This document shows, one piece after another, positions 45,877-56,876 of a DNA stretch of 64,000 bases (its first letter is position 1; every line of letters starts with the position of its first letter). A program made the translations under genes and the position numbers. The stretch is from Gentiana macrophylla. Taxonomy: Eukaryota > Streptophyta > Magnoliopsida > Gentianales > Gentianaceae. Where the stretch lies: contig JAOBSW010001197.1 in assembly GCA_026214975.1 (NCBI GenBank), positions 62,001 to 126,000 on the forward strand, in the 5' to 3' direction. The notes below the pieces were generated by a model that ran no database searches, was not told the origin of the DNA, and saw only the letters and a list, made by a program, of their open reading frames with translations.

Positions 45877-48800
45877 AGCCTAAGCCAAATTTGGTTTAGA
45901 AACTAAGCGCATCCCTTTGATTACTTAATCAAAAGGAAAGAAACAAAAGAGAAATAATTTTAATTTTGATTTATTTTGGAATAGTTCTAATTAATTAAAA
46001 TTAAAATTAAAATCGGTTTAAAATTAATCGTTAATTTTATTTCGATTAAAATCATTTAATTAATTAAATGTTAATTAGTTAATTGATTGGATAAAATTAT
46101 TTAATAGATTAAATGTTAATTGATTAATTAAGACGCAAGTAGTTAAATTTTAATTTTATCTTTTTCATAAGATTTTATTGTATGGATTAGATATAGTAGA
46201 TATAATATGATTATATGGACCCCGATTGATCATGGACTTAACCGATAGGATAGATGTGAATGATTTAATTTTTTCGTTGGTTTAAAAATTGTCCTAGGCC
46301 GTTATGAAGAACGTGACCTAGTTTATTTTCTCGCATTCATCCCATTCCCATTAGCTCCCTCTGCAAAGCGGCGGGTGTATTTATTTTATTCGATAGAATT
46401 AAATGTAACAAGAATGGTTATGAAGATGGAGACCAAAGAAAAGCGAAAAAATAAAGATCCCATTGGAGAATGGAGCATTAAAGATCCTATTGGCGGTTGC
46501 ACTACCCTTAGATTGTGACCCGCGGTTTCGCTCGCTTGTATTCAAACCGCACTCAGAAAAGTCCATGATCATACCGGTTATTTTACGCATTTATTTATCT
46601 TGTGCTTGTATTTATTTTATATGATACGATAGATGCATGACTAGGCACGATCTAGATAAATGTGTAGGATGTATGTTTATAGAGATAGACATATTTATGA
46701 TGAGACCGAAATTAAAATTAATTAAGTGAATTAATTTACTAAAAATACTTCCACAACAAAAATCAAGTCGAAATATTGTCTCCCAATATTATAACGACGG
46801 TGAAGAGCCTGTGTTCGGATCCAACGATCGACCACCGCCGGGAGTTGACCTACCACGGGTATATCGTCGTTATTGAGATATGATCGTATGAGATCTCGTG
46901 AATATTGGGTTATGACTTGACTAGAGTCTTTCGGTGATTGGCCACCGCCAGGGCCGCCGACTTTAGAGACAAAGGGTTGACTAACACATAGTGATGTGTA
47001 TCGCCAAAGAGTTGACTAGTCAACCAACGAGAATCACATAGAGATGTGAATGGTAAAGGGTTACCTACCTATCGAAATTATCTTGGTTGATCGACCACCG
47101 CCGGGAATCGAGGTAACTAGATGGGATCTCAAAACCACTAAAGAATTTTGAAAAATTCTTGAAAGTCAATTGGAAGTAGTTGACTAGTGGGAGCAAAATC
47201 ATAAACCAAAAGACCATTTTTGATTTTTGCGTGTATAAACAACAACACTCTTTTATTTTCATTTTTATGTTGTAGTTTTAGCAAACTTTATATTTATGTT
47301 TTATTCTCGATTAGTAAAACCAAATTATGATCAAGTACTTTTGAGAAACGTTCTCAAATATGGTTAAGTAATTTTAATCCTTTTAAAATAAGCAATGACA
47401 TGAGCAATCCCGTTATAGTAGTTAGAGACAAGGAGACTACATATTTGATGGAGTTCTCCAAGACTTTTATTATTGAAAGCGGAAGCTCATGATATGATTA
47501 AATCATTTGAAATAAGTTTCAATGAATTAGTCATAAATTGGATACGATCCAAGATGATCATTCAGTCATACGATGACAATTAATTCAATCGTTGAATAAG
47601 AATGACCACGTTTAATTTTGAAAAAGGTTGTTTTCAAAAATTGTAAGATTTAAGTATCGACTTAATTCTATCATTGCTTAAAGGTTAATTAAATAGTTAA
47701 TGTTTTAAATACGATTTAAAAGGTTAAATAAACTATTTAATAAACTTTAGATTTTCTTTATGAAAGGAAATCAAAGACATGGCTCTTGTGATCCTTCTTA
47801 AGTCTTATGAAGACTACAATAAGAATCATTTTTCAAGTGCTTAAAGGATTAAAAGAAAAGTTAGGGCATGTGCTTAAATAGACAACTTATTGAAGTTTCT
47901 ATTCTAGGCAAGTGAGTTGAGATAAATCTATCTAAGTTCAAGTCAACTCTTAGATATATGATATCTTACGAGTGTGATTAAATTAGAAAGATTAAATATA
48001 GATATGGAAGGTGAAACAAATGTTGTAATACTTACCATATTCTGGATCTAGTAAACTGATAAGGGAACTAAATAAATGTTACTATGTTCGGTTCTTATGA
48101 AGAACGACTTTCGCTTATCCGTCAGATTTGAGAGACATATTCAATTGTAAAGAATAAATGTTATTCGATAAAGTTGGAAGGTCATCGAATCTAACATACT
48201 AGATTGATGTCACTATATAGTTGATATATGTGACAAGATCTCAACTAAATATTTGTGTGGCTGTTATCCTTAATATTTGTGGTTGTTCTAGACATAGTCT
48301 CTCTGGGAGGGAAGCGTGTAATTAAACGTCATTCTGATGATGTTGAACCATATGATTATGAATCATGTGGGTAATACGTATCTTACCTAAAGATGACTAA
48401 AATACCCTTTTATGAAAAGGTTGTAAAATCTAGAAAATTGTCTAAAGCCTAAACATACCGATGTTTGTTGGCTTATGACAATTAATGCCACAAATAATTG
48501 TTTGTTAATCTCTATGACTATTTTTAGAAATAGTCAAGTGTACTCGATGAAGTGCATAATTCGTAAATCCCAAAAGTTCGAGCTAGTACGTAATATGAGA
48601 TTGATGAGCAACTTAGGAATTAATCTTCAATTGGATTGAAGTAATTAATACTGAAGGGTGTTTCGTAAGTCGCCTGCGAAAAGGAATAAGATTCTCCCAT
48701 CAAGGATACCATATTTGGGATACGAATTGGATTGTGTTCCCAAAATGGAAACAACACTTTATATGATAAAGGTGTGACGCAGCCATGCGAAGTATCCCTT

Positions 48801-49300
48801 ACCCGCTTTCGGGATAGTGCCTTATACTTAACCGAGTTCCAAAGAATAAAGGTTGAATAAATTCCATATTAGATATGGAAGAGGATAATGTCAAATCTGC
48901 CTTAACCGATGATTTGAAGTTGTCATAAGCAAAGTCGTAAAGGCTTGGAGCCTAGTACGACATATGCAACTTTGTGGAATATCTCAAAGCAAGTACGCTA
49001 GATATTATTTACTTGGTCCATGGAGCAAAAGGTGTTTGTCTCCAAACATGCTGTCTTCTAGAGGAAGTGTTTCTTCCAAGAGAAACAATGGGAGTGAATC
49101 AAATCTCAAAAGAGTTTGAGAACCACAAAGACATATTCAACCATAGGAACGTGAGCGGACGCCACATAGCGATGAGGTGTAGATCACCGCCGCTGCACAC
49201 AAAGTTCAGTAAGTCCGTGGATAACCTCAAGCCTCTAAAAGGTTGGTATGTTCATCTTGAAGAATGAATATCTCACGACTTATGAAAGAATGTTTAGAAG
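45877..49300 (+). other. Element D decayed internal region (gag to integrase)
   Basis: No frame longer than 97 codons. GATCGACCACCGCCGGGA recurs at about 46827 and 47089 with a weaker copy near 46936. Beyond about 47270 the DNA has the length and position of gag, protease and integrase, but I could not align specific motifs. Confidence 0.45.
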
Positions 49301-50650
49301 GCATTTGAGAGATATGGCCAGGAGCCATAAAATCTGAATTAGATTCCATCATTGACAACCAGGTTGTGAACCTAGTCTGTCTTACCTATTGGGAATGTCC
49401 CTGAAAGGCTGACATGGATAGTAATATGATTACCATAAGGCTATAGTGACGGCTGAAGGGTATGAGGTGTAAACCTTGTAATTACCTTTATGCTACCAGC
49501 TGAGCCCAGTTCTATTCAGATGATGCTTGTTATAACTTCGTATCATGACTATATGATAGTGTTGAAGACGTTGGGCAGAAAGCTCGATGTTCATAGACGA
49601 TAACATGATATGTGAGCCCACGAGATCCATTTATGGACTCAAACAAGTTTCTCTAGATGATTTCTTTGTTTGATAATCAAAGGAGTTTGATTGAGTCAAA
49701 AGAAGGATATGCCCATGTGCAAGATGGATAGTGGGAGTGTGTTACTTATTTTTGAGTAAGGTATTAGATATCTCTCTCGAGAATTAATACCCCATGTCAC
49801 GACTAATTAGTGTTTGGTAGTTCAAGGTCTTTACGAAAGCACTTGGATTAGCGCTTAATTTTGGAAATAAAAATCTATAGCGATAGATTTAAATCATTGT
49901 TAGATTATAGTTTACCTATATAGATGTGATGCTAAAAGAAGTTTAGCATAGATCGCGAGATCTGTTCTATGTTAGGACATTGGTCCTAAAGATAAGGTGA
50001 AAGATGATGCTTATGGAAGGTTTCTTCGCATCGCGATAGAACCATCTTATAAGGAATGCCGGATGTTCATAGTTCATGAATAGTCATGAGCAAGTATGAA
50101 AGTAAACTGGTGAATGTCGAGAATATCCTTAAACAAGTTAAGGAAAGTTTCCTAGTTTATCGAAACTTGGAGTTAGATAAATATAGTTATACGACGTATA
50201 TCCCGAGTCTTATGAAGTCAAGTGGGAGCTACAAGCCTGGGTTTGCAATCACTTGATTAAGTGATACTGTTGAGTGGAAATGTTCTAGCCTATGGGTCAT
50301 CAGAACTCTACAACTTAGCCAAAAACACAAGAGTGCCTTAGAGGCTAGCCGGGAGCAAAGACACGGATCTAGAAGGTTCATTCACGAACCTTGTACGGTT
50401 CTTCCACCTTTTTCTATATAGCCGATATAGTAAGTGGATTTATTGCTTCAAGCAAGGACCAGTGGTCTCACAGAGATTCGTGTGTGTGTTGAGGCGTTTC
50501 CTTTGACTTGGTCATTTGGAACATGATATGAAGATAGTATGAGTCCCCACGGATAGCGATCCGCTTATGGCTGTGGCTAGTTAAGTAGTATTGCATGAGA
50601 TTCTTGTGTTTCAACTTGGTCTTGTGTGTGCGAGTGATTGGTTTTAGGCC
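49300..50650 (+). pseudogene. Element D copia RT/RNase H remnant
   Basis: Translated words in shifting frames match copia RT in order: a WxxAIKSELDSIIDNQVVNL-like block (about 49315-49375), KADMDSN (about 49405), RSIYGLKQVS (about 49620-49650) and KALGLALNFG.KNL (about 49835-49875, the usual MKDLGEAxxILGIKI). The downstream RNase H zone is too worn to name motifs. Stops occur every 10-20 codons. The element cannot make its own enzymes. Confidence 0.65.
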
Positions 50651-50661
50651 AAGTGGGAGAT
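50651..50661 (+). promoter_or_regulatory. Element D polypurine tract
   Basis: AAGTGGGAGAT directly before the 3' LTR, standard for copia elements. Confidence 0.8.
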
Positions 50662-52630
50662 TGTTGGAATAGTGTCCTAAACCCAATCGGTTGGACCGAT
50701 CCGACCGGTCGGATCGCTTATACTATTTCTTTATGTTTATACATATATATTAAATGGCTTTTATGTTGTCATATATATGTTCTTTTAAAGAACCAATTAT
50801 GAATTGTTATATGATAACGCCCTTAGTATTAAATCGTGATAGAGAAACCATGATAGGCGATTATGGTTGATGAGATCTCTAATCACTTTAATAAGTTTGA
50901 TACTTAAATGTCTCTAGTCGACGTACTATCAAACAGGGCATTGATAGTATAAACAGACTCAGCACGTATTAGATGTCTTCGCCTTTAAAGCGTGGATAGA
51001 TCTCGCTCTATCGAAGTGTAGAGACACTTGGACCGTGACGTGGACGGTATTAGAGAATGCGACGTTGGGATCGACTCCACTTACACGTATAAGTGTCACA
51101 CTATGTGACGGTTGTGTAATTATCCTTATGACCGAGAGTTCATGGCATCACGGTGTGGATTGTCATGCTTTGACACTATTGAGGTTTCCAGCCACGGGGC
51201 GATCATGCGGTAGTGATTGGGTATGACATCAAGCACGCGGAGTATACATGATTGGTCGTCCGGGAATCGCGTATCCTATGATCGGGATCGAATATCCGAA
51301 ATGGCCTTCTTATAAGGAATGTCTTACTCTCGTGAATCTTTGCAAAGTGGGAGTAAATGTGTTACTTCGAGAGAGCATGATATCCAGATTATAAGATACG
51401 GTCGTTGATGTTTTGACACTCGACTAACACCGTATGGATATTATTACAAATGATAGGATTGTAAGTTACACGGTAATCAAGCTTTCACATGAAAGGTAGT
51501 AGTCATTGCATTTGACTCTTCCGATGATCGGGGTCACGGTGTGTTGCTGACGCTATCCCGTGATCGTTAGGTATGAAGGGCATTTTCGTAATTTGCACTT
51601 TGTGTCTACGGCCAACATATTCGAAGCCTATCGGGTCACACACATATGAACATCTAGTCGGATTAAAATGTGGTTATAGATGATAACCAAATAAGGAAAG
51701 TTTATCTCGAGACTATAAGTGGTTATAGTGGTAAATTAATATGGTGGTATTTATTTATTATGAATAAATTAAATACAAGATATTAATAATATTACATTAA
51801 TTAAAGAATATTCCGATGCCAAAATATTGGCTAAAGGTATGCAACATTGAAGTGTATAGGATACACTTTGATTGTGTAATTTAATTAATGGTATTACCAT
51901 ATATTAATATAAGATATTAATATATTATATATATAGCTAACATGCGTGTGCTGTACATTGGATGTACATGTGCACAATTTCATTGGTTATATTTATATAT
52001 ATATATAGATTTATTTGTGTAATATATATGTGATATATACACATGTATAAATTGATTTATGGTAATAAAATAAAGATAGTCAATATTAGATATTGACAAT
52101 ATCTTGGAATATTCAATATAAGATATTGACAATATTCTAGATTTATTTAATATGAGATATTATAATAAATGAGATAAATCAATCAATTATATTTTCCTTA
52201 TTTTATTGGAGAAAGGTTTTCTTCTCCTCCACTCTGCTGAGAGGCGCCACTTTCCCTATAAATAGGAAGTGGGTGTCAAGCTCTTTTGTACATCATAATT
52301 CCAAGAGCTAATAGTTCTTGTGTAAAAATAGAGAGCATCCTATAGAGAGTTGGAGAGAGGGGAAAAGGGCCGGTCTAGCAACCGGAGTTTTCCAATAGCA
52401 ATCCATGATGGGATTCCGGCGGGCTGTTCGTGTGGACTAGCGGTAGAGGCCGAACACTGGGCGGCTCTATGCGTAACTACTCTCCTTAGACGGTCAAAGC
52501 GCCGATCTTTTAGATCAACCAAGGTAACCACCGTCTACTATCTATTTGTTTATTGCTTAAACGAAGTCGATCCTGGTTAAAAGGAAATAAAATTTTAAAT
52601 TCGCTGCGTGCTCCGCCAGATTTCCTAACA
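50662..52630 (+). repeat. Element D 3' LTR
   Basis: Pairs with the 5' LTR. Near its start three G/C runs are each one base shorter (for example CGGTTGGACCG for CGGGTTGGACCGG). Confidence 0.88.
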
Positions 52631-52634
52631 AGCA

Positions 52635-52921
52635 TACCATCGATCAGATCTGCCACCTATGTTCTTATTGTTCCCCGAGTTTCGGGAGGTGGAGACTTTA
52701 GTACAGAGGAGTTACAGGCAGCTCTAGGACGTCCATACACAATCCTGAATGATCCGATGCTGACAGATTTAGCGTTAGTGCTGCAAGCTGAGCATTTTCG
52801 GGGTGTCGATGTAGCTGGTGAGGACTGGGCTTTGCAGGACGAGTATGATTTTCCTCCGGCGATTGACATGCTCCGCCGTCTTATCCGGGTGGTGGATTGG
52901 GCGGAAATTTACGATGACTAG
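52635..52921 (+). pseudogene. Element E accessory ORF1, 3' part
   Basis: In frame with 43187-43264: SATYVLIVPRVSGGGDFSTE to DMLRRLIRVVDWAEIYDD, stop 52919-52921. No internal stop in 90 codons. Function unknown; no membrane segment or signal peptide seen. Confidence 0.55.
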
Positions 52922-52970
52922 CGTTGTTAGGTTGTTTCGTCGAGCAAACGACGTAAAACAAAAGCGCTCG

Positions 52971-52986
52971 GTGGGAGGCAACCCAC
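52971..52986 (+). other. Short hairpin GTGGG-AGGCAA-CCCAC after accessory ORF1
   Basis: Lies 50 bp after the accessory ORF1 stop, in AAAGCGCTCGGTGGGAGGCAA. A GGGAGGCAACCCA block after the integrase region is widely conserved in Athila-like elements (from memory of the family). Could be an RNA structure or a splice or processing signal. Confidence 0.5.
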
Positions 52987-53141
52987 TATTTTCTATTGTT
53001 TTTACTTATTTTCTAGTGATTTTATGTATTTAAATCTGTTTTCATTTGTATTTTTGAGGTTTTATTTAAGTTTAATGAGAAAATACAAATTTGAATTTGA
53101 ATTGTATGAAATTTTATAATTTTTGCATAATCTCTGCATTG

Positions 53142-53350
53142 GACGCCCGTCCAGAGATCTGGACGCCCGTCTACCCTATGCATCTCTTGGACGTCCGTCC
53201 ATTATAAGTGGACGCCCATCTGCAATGTTCCCTCCAATCCTGTATCTAATTTGAAAGATGGACGAGCGTCTGATATATTGGACGCGCCCGCCAGCTTCTT
53301 GCTATCTCAAGTGAACGCCCGCCCACCGAAAGTTGGACGCCTGCTCACCC
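53142..53350 (+). repeat. Cluster of GGACGCCCGTCC-type motifs in element E
   Basis: About eight copies in 200 bp of otherwise AT-rich DNA: GGACGCCCGTCC, GGACGCCCGTCT, GGACGTCCGTCC, GGACGCCCATCT, GGACGAGCGTCT, GGACGCGCCCGCC, GAACGCCCGCCC, GGACGCCTGCTC. The ends are self-complementary (GGACG/CGTCC). From here to 53942 no other gene is seen. Confidence 0.65.
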
Positions 53351-53942
53351 CCGATCCTATATATACATCCGACTTCGAACTTCATTTGCACCCGAAGATT
53401 TCAAATCGAAAAACCCGACTTTTGAAGCTCTTTAGCCCTAAAATCCTCGTTTCTGAACCATGTTGAGCGATTCAAGGTTCTATAGACTCCTCTCAGCCCT
53501 TTTTTTTCGATTTTCTACTTTAAATCCTCCAACAATCCACTATTCTGACGAATCAGTGCCCTATTTTGGTCCGAATTTTTCCGAGAAAAAATTCGATTTT
53601 GGGATCGAATTTGCATTGTTAGGGATCCTTTCCAGCATCATCATCATCTTTTCATCATCATTAGTAAGTTTCTAGTAACTTTTCAAGGATTAGTTCACGT
53701 TTTTTGGAGTTCGATCTTCGGTTCGACTCTTTTATGTGAGTTGTACCTTATTTGTTTTTTTTCCCTGTTTTGTTTCTTGGTTCTTGCTGTGTTGTTGTTG
53801 TGGTGATGATGGTGGTTGATGCATGGGTGGTTTGTGATTGTGTTGGTGTTGGTTTGTTGATTTGAAATCCCGTTTCGATGATAAACGGGTGGTTTGTTTG
53901 CTTTGGTTTGGGATTTTGATTGGTTTAGACTAAGCTTCAACA

Positions 53943-55400
53943 ATGGTGCGTAAGGAAGTAGCTTCTAAGAAGAGGGCTGGTAAGGGTGTGGCTCAGGATC
54001 CTAGTAAGAAATAGAAGGTTGTTGATCCTACTGTAGTGCCTCCTACTCAAGGGATTCGGATTGGTGACAGCTCAAACTAGGGCCCCATTAAGAGATGAGT
54101 CGACATCTGGTTCCGATACAGAGGATAATGTCCCTTTAGTGAGATTTCCTAGGAGTCAACGAAGTGTTGAACCATCTAGAGTCGAACCTGCTGAGAATGT
54201 GCCTAGACAGGAAGAGGCAAGTACGAGAGTTGAACCGGTTAGGCAAACTGCTTGATCTTCTATCCTTTTAGCTCGTCGTTTCATAAATCCTAAGGCTTAT
54301 GGGGTTTTTACGAAACAATATCAATCAAGGACCATGTTGATAGAGAGGGCGGTGATGGACACTAAGGTTGATCCGGTTTTTGTGAAGTTGTTAAAGGATA
54401 GGAAGTGGGATGCCTTGATGATAGTCCCAAGTACCCCGGTCAATGACACGTTGGTTCGTGAGTTTTATAGCAATTGTTCATAAACCAATTTGGAGTCAGG
54501 CGTTGTAATGGTTAGGAATGTCAAGGTACCTTTTACGCCACAGGTGATAAATGAAAAGTATAAGTTGGCGCCTTTCGAGGGTTTGGATTACAAGGAGGAG
54601 ATTAAGAGACGGCAGGATGCCGGCCAGGATCCTTTGGAGGAGTTGCGTTTAAAAGTGTGCCCGGATGTTCCATGGACACTTAGACCGGGCGGCGATCGTA
54701 AGGAGTTGGTGACGACTAGTTGGTCCGAGGACTGAAAGTCCAAGTTGTCGCTTTATACAGAGTAGGTTGTTGCCGAAGAACAACCTCACACATTTCCATA
54801 TCGGTGACCTAGGCATGTTATATGCCTTAAACTTTAAGTTGAATGTCAATGTTGGTCAAGCTATATTTGATGAGATTGCTACAAATCAGAAGGTTTATGC
54901 CCGGTGTTTGATAGTCCCCCATTTGATCCATGGTTTGTATGTTGATGCCGGGGTGCCTGAGTATGGACCGGATCACAAACCGAAGAACCCGAGACCTATA
55001 CAGAGAGAAAAGGTTAAGTCTTCGGGACGTTCTGAGGCGGAGGCACCACGTGAGCCCGGTTCATCTTCGGCACCACCTCGGGCATCTTTCCTTCCTACTT
55101 TATCTCCTCATCCGATGAGGTTGAGTATGGCCAACAAAGGTATGGAACTGGATGGAGGATATTCGGACTTTCGTGAACAATATTTTATCCATTTTGCGGT
55201 GTATCAGTGAGGGCCGAACTCCGAGGGAAGACAGAGTCTTCAACCCGAGCGTTATCGGTTACCTTTATTCGGACGAGGTTGAGCAAGCTATTGCGGATGT
55301 TCTGCACGAGTATTAGTCATCTTCGGATGAGGAGCAGGCTGACTCTCCTACGGGTGGATCACCTCCGGCTGATGATTCTGCGGCGCCGGGGCAGCCCTGA
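53943..55400 (+). pseudogene. Element E accessory ORF2 (plant transposon-type domain)
   Basis: ATG at 53943 (MVRKEVASKKRAGKG), a charged linker (PLVRFPRSQRSVEPSRVEPA), then a domain resembling the 'putative plant transposon protein' family: FINPKAYGVFTKQYQSRTML (54274 on), VVMVRNVKVPFTPQVINEKY, LAPFEGLDYKEEIKRRQ, HFHIGDLGMLYALNFKLNVN, LIVPHLIHGLYVDAGV. The tail is acidic and Pro-rich (SSSDEEQADSPTGGSPPADD), stop about 55398-55400. Two stops lie near 54019 and 54078, others at 54255, 54481 and 54733, plus shifts. It is downstream of integrase where Athila env-like or extra ORFs occur, but no signal peptide or transmembrane helix is seen, so an envelope role is not supported. Confidence 0.65.
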
Positions 55401-55854
55401 TCTTGTTTTTCTGATTCTAGCTTTTGTTTTGTCTTAGATACGATGGTTGTATTGTCCTGCTACTTTTCATTACTTGATTCATTGTATTTTTCGTCTAGCT
55501 ACTGTCTATTTTTCCCGGTGAATCATGTAAGTCATAAGGCATCCGTACTTTCGTTTGACATTACTATGATTTTGATTTTCATTGTATTGGATGTTTTCTC
55601 TTTTGATCTAATCATTTAGTTATCTCGCATCATGGTATACTTTCCCCGTTTTCCCCGAGATTTTTCCGTGTTTGTCAAGTAGTGCAGGTATGTTTTTAGC
55701 GGTATTGTCGAGCTCGCTTTTACATCGTGTGGTTACGAGTTCTGTTTGTCACTACGTAGGCTCCGGCCTGACCAACGATTCGAGTATCTATTGCAATCAG
55801 CTAAGTCCTTTATCTTTTCTTTAATTCTGCACAACCTGAGGACATGTTGTGGTT

Positions 55855-55872
55855 TAAGTGTGGGGGAGGGGA
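55855..55872 (+). promoter_or_regulatory. Element E upstream polypurine tract (PPT1)
   Basis: TAAGTGTGGGGGAGGGG, about 1.0 kb before the tract at the LTR. It follows CTGCACAACCTGAGGACA, a block also present before the matching tract of element F (63306-63350). Confidence 0.7.
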
Positions 55873-56281
55873 ATGATCATTTGCTTACTTCGTTTTGTTT
55901 CTATGCAAGATGAGCTAAATTTTCAAAATTTTTGTTTTGTCCCGAGTAAGCAATGCATAGTCTTTGTTCGGTTTATATATTCATTGATGCTGTATACTGT
56001 ATGTCCAGTAAGTTAGTTGTTTCACCCGATATATACTTTTCACGAGCCATAGTGAATGATGAGCTATAATGTAAAGCTATACCCCTTTTGATTAGTGATT
56101 TTTGTTATCTTATAAGTCTTGTTCTTAGTGCTAATGTACGTATCGTGAGAATTATAATAGTTTGTGTTTAGATCCAAAGTATGATATACTGTGAATATCT
56201 AAGGTTTGAATGTGATAAGTAAAACGTAACTAATGTTGTTGAAAAAGTTGAGTTAATAATGAATTAATTGGGTGTGTCGGA

Positions 56282-56437
56282 AGCTGGTCGATGATTTGAG
56301 TGCGGTAGGGTATACCACGTATGTCCTATGCCACTATGATGACCAAAAGCTCACGACAGTCAGAAGAAGCTGCCTTATGATTTGAGTAAGGTAGGGTATA
56401 TCTCGAATATCCTATTCTGCTATGACAGGGCAACAGC
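56282..56437 (+). repeat. Two 70-nt structured repeats in element E 3' region
   Basis: Units 56282-56351 and 56368-56437 are both 70 nt, begin and end with AGCT, and share ATGATTTGAGT, GGTAGGGTATA and TCCTAT. Their closing stems differ but stay complementary (AGCTGGTC/GACC..AGCT; AGCTG/CAGCT with GCCT/AGGGC). Non-coding, between the two purine tracts. Confidence 0.65.
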
Positions 56438-56862
56438 TTATTCTGATGTGTGGTTAAATGTGAAATTGTTAAATCAACTTGTATAAGAATTGGTATGAAT
56501 TGAGTGAATATAAGACTTAGTTATCATATATCTTATCCCCAGTATAAACTGACAGATATGCTGTAAGGATTATCCTCTGAGTATGTCAGAAAGGTCCTAA
56601 ATACCTTCTATCATCTTTTTCGGGATATGTCATGTTTTGTAGGGTACATCTTATAAGTATCGTCTATCTCTAGTTTGAAAAGGGTATTAGCTAGTTTGCT
56701 TTGAAATTTTCAAGCTTGGACTTAGTGGAAGTTTGTTATGGCTTTGCACACACAATCGGGTGAACATCTGATTTATTGAATATATGTTATATTTGCTTGA
56801 ATGTCTGTTTTTTTGTCTCGAGCCTTGATTTTGTCTTGTTTTGCTCGGGACGAGCAAAAGCT

Positions 56863-56876
56863 AAGTGTGGGGGAGT
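56863..56876 (+). promoter_or_regulatory. Element E 3' polypurine tract (PPT2)
   Basis: AAGTGTGGGGGAGT next to the TGTTTATGG start of the 3' LTR. Confidence 0.85.

Larger units (their letters stand above)
43265..52630 (+). mobile_element. Element D: Ty1/copia retrotransposon of family C
   Basis: LTRs 43265-45231 and 50662-52630 (about 1.97 kb) start TGTTGGAATAGTGTCC and end TTTCCTAACA. The primer site is TGGTATCGGAGC and the purine tract AAGTGGGAGAT. The internal 5.4 kb is heavily decayed, but copia RT words survive. Target duplication is imperfect: AGTACC at left, AGCATACC at right. Its LTRs are far more alike than its coding region would suggest. Confidence 0.85.

Noticed and set aside
48974..49267. 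ORF of 97 aa in element D
   Set aside because: No copia or other domain recognised; expected by chance in a 5-kb decayed region. RT remains start only downstream.
53943..55400. Accessory ORF2 as a retroviral envelope gene
   Set aside because: Position is right, but there is no signal peptide, transmembrane segment or Cys/glycosylation pattern.
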